Part shown: piece after piece, positions 17,006 to 25,407 of the stretch | Layout of the letters: the number at the start of each line of letters is the position of its first letter | Numbering within the stretch: the first letter of the stretch is position 1 | Origin: Streptomyces meridianus | GTDB taxonomy: Bacteria; Actinomycetota; Actinomycetes; Streptomycetales; Streptomycetaceae | Length of the DNA stretch: 64,000 bases | Direction: 5' to 3' | Assembly: GCF_023703325.1 (NCBI RefSeq) | Contig: NZ_JAMQGM010000028.1 | Span: 62,001-126,000, forward strand | Program-made: the position numbers and the translations under genes | Notes under the pieces: model-generated | What the model was told of the DNA's origin: nothing | Database searches by the model: none | Seen by the model: the letters and a program-made list of their open reading frames with translations, nothing else

Positions 17006-17707
17006 ATGGGTGGCGTGACCCGAGCCTCCCTGGACAAGCAGCCGCACGAAGTCGCCGCGATGTTCGACGACGTCGCGGCCAAGTACGACCTCACTAACGA
17101 CGTGCTCTCGCTGGGCCAGACCCGGCTGTGGCGCAAGGCCGTCGCCCAGGCCGTCGATGCCCGGCCGACCGAGCGGATCCTCGACCTCGCCGCCGGTACC
17201 GCCACCTCCTCGCAGCCGTTCGTGGAGGCCGGGGCGTACGTCGTCCCCTGCGACTTCTCGCTCGGCATGCTGCGCGAGGGCAAGAAGCGCCACCCGCGGA
17301 TGCCGTTCACCGCCGGGGACGCGACCGAACTGCCGTTCGCGGACGGGGTGTTCGACGCCGTCACGATCTCCTTCGGGCTGCGCAACGTGCAGGACACGGA
17401 CGCCGCCCTCGCCGAGATGCTGCGGGTCACCCGGCCGGGCGGCCGGGTCGTCGTCTGCGAGTTCAGCCACCCCACCTGGCAGCCGTTCCGCACGGTCTAC
17501 ACCGAGTACCTGATGCGGGCGCTGCCGCCGGTCGCCGAGGCGGTCAGCAGCAACCCGGACGCCTACGTCTACCTCGCCGAGTCGATCCGCTCCTGGCCCG
17601 ACCAGCCCGCGCTGGCCGCACGCCTGCAGAAGGCCGGCTGGTCGAAGGTCGCCTGGCGCAACCTGACGGGCGGCATCGTCGCCCTGCACCGCGGCGTCCG
17701 CCCCTGA
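17006..17707 (+). CDS. menG: Demethylmenaquinone methyltransferase MenG/UbiE
   Basis: 233 aa SAM-dependent class I methyltransferase performing the last ring step of menaquinone synthesis. Motif [16 protein letters not shown] binds [22 protein letters not shown] is motif II, and [20 protein letters not shown] with [16 protein letters not shown] are UbiE/MenG signatures. A CATACG hexamer ends 5 bases before ATG 17006, suggesting a leaderless transcript; GTG 17015 (VTRASLDKQ) is an equally plausible start. A strong terminator follows. Confidence 0.94.
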   Translation: MGGVTRASLDKQPHEVAAMFDDVAAKYDLTNDVLSLGQTRLWRKAVAQAVDARPTERILDLAAGTATSSQPFVEAGAYVVPCDFSLGMLREGKKRHPRMPFTAGDATELPFADGVFDAVTISFGLRNVQDTDAALAEMLRVTRPGGRVVVCEFSHPTWQPFRTVYTEYLMRALPPVAEAVSSNPDAYVYLAESIRSWPDQPALAARLQKAGWSKVAWRNLTGGIVALHRGVRP

Positions 17708-17731
17708 CGAGCGCCGCCCGAGCTCACTGAG

Positions 17732-17764
17732 GAGGGCCGTCCGTCACCCGTGCGGACGGCCCTC
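17732..17764 (+). terminator. Terminator after menG
   Basis: GAGGGCCGTCCG (17732-17743) pairs perfectly with CGGACGGCCCTC (17753-17764), 12-bp stem with a 9-base loop, 25 bases after the menG stop. Confidence 0.8.
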
Positions 17765-17969
17765 GAGCATCTGCCGCCGCGTTCCAAAGCGCCGCACGCA
17801 GAACCGACTTGAACGCATCGTGCAGCTCTGACCTGCGCATTTCTTGAGCCGTTGCCGCATGTTACGTGGCGGGCAAGATCACGCAAGAACCCCGCAACAT
17901 CGCTTCGGGATGGTGGCTTTCCGGACAGACGGACCCGTGCCCGGAAACCCACTCAAGGGGCTTTCAACC

Positions 17970-19175
17970 ATGTTCGCCACTTCCGTTCTCCCCGCCGCGC
18001 CTCCCACCTTCGGGCGCATGCTGACCACCTCCCGTACGATGATCGGCTGGCTGTTCCTGGTGGCCGTGACCTACCTGTTGGGCAACGTCGCCCGGTGGGG
18101 CGGAATACCCGCCGCCCATCTGCTCACCGCCCTCGTCGTCGGCGTGACGGCCGCGCTTTCCGGCGTGACGCGCGCCCCGTTCCCCAAGCGGGCCAACCGC
18201 GCGGCACAGGCGGTGGTCGGCGTCCTGATGGGCAGCTATCTCGACCCGGGGTCGATGGCCTCGGTCGCGGACTCGATGCTTCCGCTCGCCGGGACGATCC
18301 TGGCGACGATCGGCATTTGCCTGGGTGGAGCGCTGCTCCTGCCCCGGATCACCCTGATGGCGCGTGCCGACGCCGTCCTCGGCATGGTCCCCGGCGGTTC
18401 GGCGGCCATCATCGCCTGTGCGGAGGAGCTGGACGCGGACAGCAGGATCGTGGCCTTCATGCAGTACCTGAGGGTGGCCCTGGTCGCCGTGACCGCTCCG
18501 TTGGTGGTGATGGCCCTGCACAGCGGAGCGGCGGCCCCGGCCGGAGGGCCGCCCGCCCTGCTCCCCGACTCCCTCACCGTGGTCTCGTCCGCCCACCCGG
18601 TCGCCGGAGTGACGGTGCTGATCGCCCTGTGCGCGCTCGGCGTCAACGCGGGCCGCAGCCTGCGGCTGCCTGCCCCCGCCCTGCTGGGCCCGATGCTGCT
18701 GACCGGGATCGGTGTGTTCACCGGCGCCGCCACGGGTTTCCTGCCGGTGGGGCCGCTCCAGGACGTCGTCTTCGTCGTGGTCGGCCTCGAGGTGGGGCTC
18801 CGGTTCACCCCGTCCTCGGTGCGCCACGCGGGACGGCTGCTGCCGCTCGCGCTCGTGACCACGTTCGTCCTCTGCACCCTGTGCGCCGGGCTCGCGGGTG
18901 TCCTGTCGGTCACCACCGGCGTCCCCTTCGTGGACGCCTATCTCGCCACCACGCCCGGCGGCATCAACGCGGTGCTGGCCACGGCCTCGTCCCTGCACGC
19001 GCACGTCGCGCTGATCTCCACAAGTCAGGGACTGCGGCTCTTCGCCGTGGTCCTGCTGACCCCGCCGCTGATCCGCTGGGCGGCCCGCCGGGGCACCCGG
19101 ATTCCGCGCCGTCCCGCCGGAGCGCTGCCCGCCGCGGTCCGCGCCCCCGAGGAAGAACGGCAGTTCGCTTCCTGA
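17970..19175 (+). CDS. AbrB family membrane protein (AmoA-like, DUF4148-free)
   Basis: 401 aa, ATG 17970 with AAGGGG nine bases upstream. Two repeated blocks of four or five hydrophobic helices are visible. The first contains NRAAQAVVGVLMGSYLDPGS and VLGMVPGGSAAIIACAEELD, and the second LLGPMLLTGIGVFTGAATGF and YLATTPGGINAVLATASSLH. The repeated (V/T)PGG motif is the signature of the family named after AbrB or ammonia monooxygenase, which are transporters of unknown substrate and not DNA-binding proteins. A final cytosolic basic tail follows. It opens the accessory stretch after menG. Confidence 0.82.
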   Translation: MFATSVLPAAPPTFGRMLTTSRTMIGWLFLVAVTYLLGNVARWGGIPAAHLLTALVVGVTAALSGVTRAPFPKRANRAAQAVVGVLMGSYLDPGSMASVADSMLPLAGTILATIGICLGGALLLPRITLMARADAVLGMVPGGSAAIIACAEELDADSRIVAFMQYLRVALVAVTAPLVVMALHSGAAAPAGGPPALLPDSLTVVSSAHPVAGVTVLIALCALGVNAGRSLRLPAPALLGPMLLTGIGVFTGAATGFLPVGPLQDVVFVVVGLEVGLRFTPSSVRHAGRLLPLALVTTFVLCTLCAGLAGVLSVTTGVPFVDAYLATTPGGINAVLATASSLHAHVALISTSQGLRLFAVVLLTPPLIRWAARRGTRIPRRPAGALPAAVRAPEEERQFAS

Positions 19176-19284
19176 CCTGCCTCGCGGCGTCGAACCCAGG
19201 ATCTGCTTCGGTCACCACATCCGGGCGGACTTCCCTCCACGGCCCTCTGCTCGCACTCCTCCGATACAGCGCCGGGGGCGGCTG

Positions 19285-19312
19285 TTCCCCCCTCCGCAGA
19301 GGGCGGGGGCGC
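19285..19312. terminator. Possible terminator between convergent genes
   Basis: CCCCCCTC pairs with GAGGGCGGGGG (one bulge) around CGCA, in the 187-base gap between the AbrB-like gene and the convergent deacetylase gene. Confidence 0.4.
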
Positions 19313-19362
19313 AACCTGGGGTCACGGACGGCCGGGGACCGTGCTCCTCGCCGTCGCCCGGC

Positions 19363-20181
19363 TCAGACATAGTCCTCGAGCCGGGCGACGGCGAAGCCCT
19401 GGGCGGTGATGGCCCGCAGCAGGTCCTCGGTGACCTTCTTGAGTGTGGTGCCTTCGAGGCGCTCCTTCGGGAAGAAGTGGAACAGGACGATGTCGCCGGG
19501 GCGCAATGGGTGGTCGCCGGCGAATGGACCAGGTTTCCCGGGCTGTACGTTGGCCCGCCACAGCACCGTCGCGCGTATCCCGCAGTCCGCCGCCGCCCGC
19601 AGGGTGGTGGCGTCGTGGTAGCCGTACGGAGGGCGGAACAGTGTGGGGCGTTCTCCGAAGACCTTTCGCAGGCGGTTCTGCTGGCCGCATATCTCCGCCC
19701 GTTGGTCGGCATAGGGGAGACCGGCCAGCCGTTTGTGGCTCAGGGTGTGGTTCTGCACCTTGTTGCCGAGCCGTTGCAGGCGGGCGAAGTAGGGGTAGTC
19801 GTCCCCGGCCAGGGAGTCGGTCAGGAACATGCTGAACGGCACGCGCAGGGTGCGCATCATCTCTGCGAAGGCCGGATCCTTGGCTGCACCGTCATCGACG
19901 GTGAGGAAGACGACCCTCTCACGGGTGGGTATCCGGTCGATCGGCAGCGCCCGGTGCGTTCCGTTCCCCGGCGAGGTGGGCAACGGCGGCTTGATCCGCG
20001 GTGGAGGCGGGGGCGGAATCAGCTGCGGCAGGGTCGACCGGGCAGCCGTGACCGGCTGGTGGCTCCGCTCCGCCGCGGCTTTCTCGCTGTGCGTACTCCC
20101 GCACCCGCCCGCCAGCACTGCCGCCACGATGAGGCTGGTCAGCCGGCGCATGGTCGTCGTGGTTCGTCCCGCTCGCTGCAT
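19363..20181 (-). CDS. Polysaccharide deacetylase (NodB domain) lipoprotein
   Basis: 272 aa from ATG 20181, or 262 aa from ATG 20151 (MRRLTSLIV); neither has a clear ribosome site. The N-terminus is a lipoprotein signal, hydrophobic LTSLIVAAVLAGGC with Cys at the cleavage point. A Pro-rich spacer (LIPPPPPPRIKPPLP) is followed by the NodB domain. Catalytic motifs are intact or near intact: FLTVDDG (motif 1, two Asp), NHTLSHK (motif 2, HxxxH), RPPYGYHD (motif 3), and GDIVLFHFF (motif 5). It probably de-N-acetylates a cell-wall or exopolysaccharide sugar at the outer face of the membrane. It is divergent from an acyltransferase gene, suggesting joint envelope-sugar modification. Confidence 0.88.
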   Translation of the reverse strand: MQRAGRTTTTMRRLTSLIVAAVLAGGCGSTHSEKAAAERSHQPVTAARSTLPQLIPPPPPPRIKPPLPTSPGNGTHRALPIDRIPTRERVVFLTVDDGAAKDPAFAEMMRTLRVPFSMFLTDSLAGDDYPYFARLQRLGNKVQNHTLSHKRLAGLPYADQRAEICGQQNRLRKVFGERPTLFRPPYGYHDATTLRAAADCGIRATVLWRANVQPGKPGPFAGDHPLRPGDIVLFHFFPKERLEGTTLKKVTEDLLRAITAQGFAVARLEDYV

Positions 20182-20569
20182 CACGTCGATCACCGTAGCC
20201 CGGCTTCGCCGGCGGTCCGCCCGGTGGAGGCGGGAGCACCCGGCCACCGCCACCGAGTACGGCGCGGCCCGGGTCCCGGCCTTGCGGCGGGGGCGGTTGA
20301 CGTGTGGTGCGCGACGCTCCGCCGGGTTCGCGCGAGCCCGGATCCGAGGCTCACCGGGGTGAGTCACGAGGCCGGCGGTCCTGGTGGGTGAAGTGCCGGG
20401 GAACACTGCGTGGCGCGTCCACGAGAGTTCCTGAAACGTCGATTCCCCGGAGCGTGAAGTGTCTTCATCTGTCCGATCCGGGCGGGCCTTGCGGCACGTA
20501 GCGTGAGCCGCCCGTGGCCCTCGGCTCCGGGTCCCGTCGGTTCCCCCTCGTGAGGATGGCCCAGTTCTG

Positions 20570-21760
20570 ATGCAGGGCAATGTGCAGCAGCCGCTCCCCC
20601 CGACCGTCGCGTTGCTCGGGGCCGGCGGTGTCGCCGTCGCCGAGCCACCGCCGCAGGCGGCCCGGGGGCGGGAGGCTGCCCCCACCCGTCGGGCGCGGCC
20701 CCGGCTGTATGCCATCGACGGCATACGCCTTGCCGCCGCGCTCATGGTGGCCCTGCACCACTACGTGGGCACCACCCGGGTCGACCGGCCGGGCAACCCG
20801 ATCTGGGGGCGGCCGGTCTCCGAGATCATGCCCACGGTGTTCCGCTTCGCCTCCTTCGGCTGGGTCGGCGTCGAGATCTTCTTCGTGATCAGCGGCTTCG
20901 TGATCTGCATGTCGTGCTGGGGACGCAGCCCGAAGGAATTCTTCGTGTCACGGGTGGTCCGCCTCTATCCGGCGTACTGGATCGCCGTGCTCTTCACTGT
21001 GACAGTCCTGGTCGCCCTGCCGGGCGTGTGGCGGCGGCCGCAGGGGCGGGACATCCTGCTCAACCTCACCATGCTGCAGTCGGGATCCGGCGTACGGAAC
21101 GTCGACATCGTCTACTGGACTCTCTGGTCGGAGCTGCGGTTCTACCTGCTCTTCATGGTCGTCGTCGTCATGGGGCTGACCTACCGCAGGGTCGTCGTGC
21201 TGTGCTGCGTCTGGGGTGCGGCTGCGATGCTCGCCCCGGCGTCCGGCTTCCCCCTGCTGGTGCTGGGGGCCGACCCGGGTGCTGCCTGGTACTTCATCGC
21301 GGGACTGGCGCTGTACCTCATGCACCGCTTCGGCCAGGACCTGTTGCTGTGGAGCATCCTCGCCATGGCGTGGCTGATGGGCCAGCGGGAGCTGGGGATG
21401 CGGGTCGAGCACGAAGACGTCTCCAGCTGGCGCGGATCCGTGCTGATCTTCACAGTGTTCCTGCTCGTCATGGTGGCTGTGGCGCTCGGCTTCACCGATC
21501 GCATCCGCTGGAAGGGGCTGGTCACCGCAGGCTGCCTGACCTACCCGCTCTACCTGATGCACTACCTTGCCGGCACGACGCTCATCAGCCGCCTGCGCGA
21601 CACCATGGACCCCCGGCTGCTGGTCGTTCTCGTGATCGCCGGCTTCCTGGTCCTCAGCTGGGTGGTCCATCGCCTCGTGGAAAGGCCGGTAGCACGGCTG
21701 CTGAAGCGGGGGCTGGACTCCTCCTTCATCAGGTTGCGCTCCGTCGGGCGTGAACAGTGA
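20570..21760 (+). CDS. Acyltransferase 3 family membrane protein
   Basis: 396 aa. ATG 20570 has only a distant GAGG, so the start is uncertain. About ten transmembrane helices. The family marks are LYAIDGIRLAAALMVALHHY, with the conserved His of the acyl-transfer site, then FFVISGFVICMS, RLYPAYWIAV and LTYPLYLMHYLAG. AT3 proteins O-acetylate or otherwise acylate extracytoplasmic glycans and antibiotics. The N-terminal 40 residues are Pro/Ala-rich and cytosolic. Its deacetylase neighbour points to surface-polysaccharide tailoring; the substrate is unknown. Confidence 0.88.
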   Translation: MQGNVQQPLPPTVALLGAGGVAVAEPPPQAARGREAAPTRRARPRLYAIDGIRLAAALMVALHHYVGTTRVDRPGNPIWGRPVSEIMPTVFRFASFGWVGVEIFFVISGFVICMSCWGRSPKEFFVSRVVRLYPAYWIAVLFTVTVLVALPGVWRRPQGRDILLNLTMLQSGSGVRNVDIVYWTLWSELRFYLLFMVVVVMGLTYRRVVVLCCVWGAAAMLAPASGFPLLVLGADPGAAWYFIAGLALYLMHRFGQDLLLWSILAMAWLMGQRELGMRVEHEDVSSWRGSVLIFTVFLLVMVAVALGFTDRIRWKGLVTAGCLTYPLYLMHYLAGTTLISRLRDTMDPRLLVVLVIAGFLVLSWVVHRLVERPVARLLKRGLDSSFIRLRSVGREQ

Positions 21761-21821
21761 GCTGTCAACTCCGTCCCCGTCGCTCGGCGGACGAACCCAC
21801 CGAGCCGGCCGGTCGTCGTGC

Positions 21822-21857
21822 TGTGCCCTGCCACGATTCGAACCTGTGACACCCGTT
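21822..21857 (-). other. tRNA 3'-end-like fragment (possible attachment-site relic)
   Basis: Read on the minus strand just after the lrp stop, the stretch contains GGTTCGAATC, a canonical T-loop core, followed by GTGGCAGGGCACA, which looks like a tRNA acceptor 3' strand. The T-stem is only partly paired and there is no D-arm, anticodon arm or 5' acceptor strand. This is therefore not a gene. Such tails can be left at attachment sites of integrating elements. Confidence 0.3.
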
Positions 21858-22313
21858 TCACCGCCCCACGGGCAGGCCGTGCGGCTCCTTGATGTGCTTC
21901 ATCACGATCTGCGAGTTGACCTCGGTGACCCCGGGCAGCGCGGTCAGCCGCTCGATCCACAGCCGCTCGAAGGTGTCGATGTCGGCGACCGCGACCCGGA
22001 GCAGGCAGCCGGGACTGCCGAACAGCCGGAACGCCTCCACCACGTCCGGCATGTTGTGCACCGCCGCCTCGAACGCCTCGACGGTCGCGCGGTCGCGCCG
22101 CACCTCCACCGAGACGAGCACCTCGAAGCGGCGGCCGACCGACGCCGGGTCGACGACGGCCCGGTAGCCGAGGATCACGCCGTCCTCCTCGAGCTGTCGC
22201 ACCCGGCGCAGGCACGGGGACGGGGTCAGGCCCACCCGCCCGGCCAGTTCCTGGTTGCTCAGCCGCCCGTCACGTTGAAGCTCACGCAAGATACTGCGGT
22301 CGACGTCGTCCAT
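21858..22313 (-). CDS. Lrp/AsnC family transcriptional regulator
   Basis: 151 aa. The start ATG 22313 has no ribosome site but a GATAAT -10 box lies 7-12 bases upstream, so the mRNA is probably leaderless. The N-terminal helix-turn-helix is DRSILRELQRDGRLSNQELA then GRVGLTPSPCLRRVRQLEED. A beta-strand linker (GVILGYRAVVDPASVGRRFE) leads to the RAM ligand-binding domain. It diverges from an asparaginase gene, so regulation of amino-acid breakdown by asparagine, aspartate or leucine is likely (inference). Confidence 0.93.
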   Translation of the reverse strand: MDDVDRSILRELQRDGRLSNQELAGRVGLTPSPCLRRVRQLEEDGVILGYRAVVDPASVGRRFEVLVSVEVRRDRATVEAFEAAVHNMPDVVEAFRLFGSPGCLLRVAVADIDTFERLWIERLTALPGVTEVNSQIVMKHIKEPHGLPVGR

Positions 22314-22330
22314 GAGGCAATTATCTGCCA
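22314..22330. promoter_or_regulatory. lrp -10 box within a small dyad
   Basis: GGCAATTATCTGCC on the plus strand reads GGCA-GATAAT-TGCC on the minus strand: GGCA/TGCC arms centred on the -10 hexamer of the lrp gene. This is a natural place for autorepression. Confidence 0.4.
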
Positions 22331-22449
22331 GTGGGGGACGTCCGTATGTGAAGACGCGCCATCCTATTTCGACCGCAGTTGCCTATTCTTGCTCGTTGGC
22401 CGCACACGGTACGAGCCGTACGAGAGAACCGGAAGAGGGTGATGACGAC

Positions 22450-23463
22450 ATGCGACGCGTAGTCGTGGTGACGACGGGCGGGACCATAGCCAGCCGCTGG
22501 CAGGGCGCAGGGTACGCGGCCGAGGCGGACGGCCGGGACGTGCTCGCCGCAGCCGCCGACATTCCCCACGGCGTCGAGACCGAGGTCGTCGACCTCTTCA
22601 CCGTCAACAGCCCGCGTCTGACCACCACCCACCAGCTCACGCTGCTCCGCGCGGTCCACGACGTGCTGGCCGAACCCGCCGTCGACGGCGTGGTCGTCAC
22701 CCACGGCACCGACACCCTCGAGGAGTCGGCGTTCCTGCTCGACCTCTACCACCGGGACCGGCGGCCCGTCGTCTTCACCGGCGCCCAGCGGCCGCTCGAG
22801 GCCGAGGACGGGGACGCTGCCGGCAACCTCTACGACGCGCTGCTCACGGCCTCCAGCATCGAGGACGCGGGCACCCTTGCGGTCTTCGCGGGCCGCGTTC
22901 ACGCGGCGCGCGGCACCATGAAGACCCAGACCGTCGCGGCCGACGCGTTCGCCGACCCCTCCCACGCGCCGGTCGGCCGGGTCGGCTTCGGCCGCGTGGA
23001 ACTGCTGCGCCGGCCGGACCGTTCCGAGCCGCTGGACCTGCCGGACCTGGACGCACCGCTGCCCCGGGTCGACATGGTCATGCACCACACGGATGCGGAC
23101 CCGGCTCTCTTCGACGCCGCCCTCGACGCGGGCGCGCGTGGCGTCGTCCTCGTCGCCACCGGCGCGGGCAACGCCACCCCGGAGTTCACCCGGGCCGTGT
23201 GCCGCGCGGTGGAGCGCGGCGTCCTCGTCGCCCTGACCACCCGGGTCCCGGCCGGCCCCGTCACGCCGATCTACACCGGCGGCGGCGCGGTGGACCTCAT
23301 CTCCGCCGGCGCGGTGCCGACCGGCACCCTGCGCGCCGGGCAGGCCCGGATCGCCGTCCTCGCCGCGCTGATGGCGTCGCCCGGCAACGCGGAGCGCACG
23401 GACGTGTTGCGCCGCATCACCGACCCGCGGCCCGCCGCGACCACGGCCGCCGTGCTGGTGTAG
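22450..23463 (+). CDS. L-asparaginase
   Basis: 337 aa, ATG 22450, with AGAGGG about 10 bases upstream. It hydrolyses asparagine to aspartate and ammonia. Both catalytic threonine motifs are present: VVTTGGTIAS (nucleophile Thr12) and THGTDTLEES (HGTDT at 85-89), plus FTGAQRPLEAEDGDAAGN and GVVLVATGAGNATPEF of the C-terminal domain. There is no signal peptide, so it is cytosolic (type I-like in location). It is divergently transcribed from an Lrp-type regulator across a 136-base region. Confidence 0.94.
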   Translation: MRRVVVVTTGGTIASRWQGAGYAAEADGRDVLAAAADIPHGVETEVVDLFTVNSPRLTTTHQLTLLRAVHDVLAEPAVDGVVVTHGTDTLEESAFLLDLYHRDRRPVVFTGAQRPLEAEDGDAAGNLYDALLTASSIEDAGTLAVFAGRVHAARGTMKTQTVAADAFADPSHAPVGRVGFGRVELLRRPDRSEPLDLPDLDAPLPRVDMVMHHTDADPALFDAALDAGARGVVLVATGAGNATPEFTRAVCRAVERGVLVALTTRVPAGPVTPIYTGGGAVDLISAGAVPTGTLRAGQARIAVLAALMASPGNAERTDVLRRITDPRPAATTAAVLV

Positions 23464-23558
23464 CCGGTCCGGTCGTGTCTTCCGCCCCGGAAGAAAAGTT
23501 CTCCCGTCGTGTCGATCCGGCCGGGTGCCGTTCGACGCGTGAGTACAAGCCGGAACCT

Positions 23559-23579
23559 GTCCCCGGGCGACCCGGGGAC
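23559..23579 (+). repeat. 9-bp stem hairpin in DGPF gene leader
   Basis: GTCCCCGGG, loop CGA, CCCGGGGAC, ending 34 bases before the ATG of the DGPF gene and 21 bases before its ribosome site. It could be a terminator for asparaginase or an operator/leader hairpin for the DGPF gene. Confidence 0.5.
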
Positions 23580-23612
23580 GGCACCGGCAGCGACACGACA
23601 AGGAGACGTGCG

Positions 23613-23975
23613 ATGCGGTTCATGATGATGCTCAGGCTCGATGAGAACACGGCGGCAGACGCCCCCAGTCAGGACCTCATGGAGGAGATGGGCAAGCTCC
23701 TCGACGAGATGACCAAGGCAGGCGTGCTGCTCGACACCGCGGGGCTGCGGCCCACCGCCGAGGGGACCCGGGTGCACTGGTCCCACGGCAAGGAGACCGT
23801 CACCGACGGGCCCTTCACCGAGGCCAAGGAGGTCATCGGCGGCTACGCCATCATCCAGGCGAAGTCGAAGGAGGAGGCGATCGAGTGGGCGAAGCGGTTC
23901 GTGCGGCTCCACGGTGACGAGTTCGAGCTCACGTCCGAGATCCGGCAGATCGAGGAGCCGGACGCGCAGCTCTGA
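23613..23975 (+). CDS. YCII-related DGPF domain protein
   Basis: 120 aa, ATG 23613 with AAGGAG 7 bases upstream. Single dimeric alpha-beta barrel-like domain starting MRFMMMLRLDENTAA, with TVTDGPFTEAKEVIGGYAII containing the DGPF signature and a C-terminal EEAIEWAKRF helix. DGPF proteins are the conserved genomic partner of ECF42-type sigma factors. The sigma gene follows 110 bases later in the same direction, so this is the expected pair. The biochemical role of the protein is unknown. Confidence 0.92.
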   Translation: MRFMMMLRLDENTAADAPSQDLMEEMGKLLDEMTKAGVLLDTAGLRPTAEGTRVHWSHGKETVTDGPFTEAKEVIGGYAIIQAKSKEEAIEWAKRFVRLHGDEFELTSEIRQIEEPDAQL

Positions 23976-24050
23976 GAGCCCGCCGCGCGGACCGCTGAGG
24001 GCCGTCGCCGGACCCCCGCGGCCGCAGCTCGTGCCCCACCCGGACACGTG

Positions 24051-24079
24051 TTGCGGCCGTTCCGCGGTGCTGCTCTGAT
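24051..24079 (+). promoter_or_regulatory. Putative promoter of ECF42 sigma gene
   Basis: TTGCGG (24051-24056) and TCTGAT (24074-24079) spaced 17 bases. Transcription would begin about 24086, exactly at the chosen GTG start. This supports a leaderless message. Confidence 0.45.
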
Positions 24080-24085
24080 GTGGCC

Positions 24086-25375
24086 GTGACAGCTTCCGAC
24101 GACGCGCACCGGGCGGTCGACGCCGTCTGGCGCATCGAGTCCCCGCGGCTGATCGCCGGTATCGCGCGGATCGTGAACGACCTCGACGTGGCGGAGGAAC
24201 TCGCTCAGGACGCGCTGGTCGCCGCACTCGAGCAGTGGCCGGGCTCCGGTGTCCCGCGCAACCCGGGGGCGTGGCTCATGACCACCTCCAAGCGGCGCGC
24301 GATCGACCTGCTGCGCCGGAACGCGAACCTCGCCCGCAAGCTCGAACTCCTCGGCCGGGGGCAGCAGACCGAGCAGTGGGCGAGCGAGCCGGAGACCGCC
24401 GCTGTTCTCGACGAAGGCCGGATCGAGGACGACCTGCTGCGGCTCGTCTTCACGGCCTGCCACCCGGTGCTGTCCCCGCGAGCACGCGTCGCGCTCACCC
24501 TCCGGCTGCTGGGCGGGCTGACCACGGAGGAGATCGCGCGGGCCTTCCTCGTGGCGGAGCCGACCGTGGCCCAGCGCATCGTCCGCGCCAAGCGCACGCT
24601 CGCCGGAAAGCGGGTGCCGTTCGAGGCGCCGGAGGGGCCGGAGGTCGCGGCCCGGCTGCCCTCGGTGCTCGAGGTCGTCTACCTGGTGTTCAACGAGGGG
24701 TACGCGGCCACGGCCGGGGACGACTGGATGCGCCCGGCGCTCTGCGAGGACGCGCTGCGGCTCGGCCGCGTCCTGGCCGGGCTCATGCCGGAGCAGTCCG
24801 AGGTGCACGGGCTGGTCGCGCTCATGGAGATCCAGGCCTCCCGCATCCGCGCCCGCACCGGCCAGGCGGGGGAGCCCGTCCTGCTGCTCGACCAGGACCG
24901 GACCCGTTGGGACCGGCTGCTGATCCGCCGTGGTTTCGCCGCCCTGGCCCGCGCGAACGCCGTCGGCGGCGAACTCGGGCCGTACGCCCTCCAGGCCGCC
25001 ATCGCCGCCTGCCACGCCCGGGCGCTCGACCCCCAGGACACGGAGTGGGAGCGGATCGTCGCGCTGTACGAGGCGCTGGCCCGGCGTGCGCCGTCCCCCG
25101 TCGTGGAGTTGAACCGTGCCGTCGCCGTCTCGATGGCCCACGGGCCGGCCAGGGGGCTCGAGGCGGTCGACGCGCTGGCCGGGGAGCCGACGCTGCAGGA
25201 CTACCACCTGCTGCCCAGCGTGCGCGCGGACTTCCTGGCCCGGCTCGGCCGTGTCGCGGAGGCGCGGCAGGAGCTGGATCGGGCCGCGTCCCTCGCCCGC
25301 AATGCCCCGGAGCGCCGGCTGCTGCGCGAACGCGCCGCGGCGCTGGGCCGGCACTCTCGAACCGGTCGGTTGTGA
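24086..25375 (+). CDS. ECF42-type RNA polymerase sigma factor with TPR-like extension
   Basis: 429 aa from GTG 24086 (VTASDDAHRA), with GTG 24080 as alternative. The sigma2 region is IVNDLDVAEELAQDALVAAL and NPGAWLMTTSKRRAIDLLRR. The sigma4 region is LTLRLLGGLTTEEIARAFLV followed by AEPTVAQRIVRAKRTLAGKR. The remaining 230 residues form the long C-terminal extension of this group, helix-rich and TPR-like (YALQAAIAACHARALDPQDT, ELNRAVAVSMAHGPARGLEA). No anti-sigma gene is adjacent; the extension is thought to control activity. The partner DGPF gene is just upstream. Confidence 0.93.
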   Translation: MTASDDAHRAVDAVWRIESPRLIAGIARIVNDLDVAEELAQDALVAALEQWPGSGVPRNPGAWLMTTSKRRAIDLLRRNANLARKLELLGRGQQTEQWASEPETAAVLDEGRIEDDLLRLVFTACHPVLSPRARVALTLRLLGGLTTEEIARAFLVAEPTVAQRIVRAKRTLAGKRVPFEAPEGPEVAARLPSVLEVVYLVFNEGYAATAGDDWMRPALCEDALRLGRVLAGLMPEQSEVHGLVALMEIQASRIRARTGQAGEPVLLLDQDRTRWDRLLIRRGFAALARANAVGGELGPYALQAAIAACHARALDPQDTEWERIVALYEALARRAPSPVVELNRAVAVSMAHGPARGLEAVDALAGEPTLQDYHLLPSVRADFLARLGRVAEARQELDRAASLARNAPERRLLRERAAALGRHSRTGRL

Positions 25376-25407
25376 GAGAGCGAAGTTCGTGTGGGCCGAA
25401 GGCCCGC

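Noticed and set aside
21822..21900. A tRNA gene near the lrp stop
   Set aside because: Only a T-loop core and acceptor-like tail are present, with an imperfect T-stem. The 5' two thirds would fall in the lrp coding region and do not fold.
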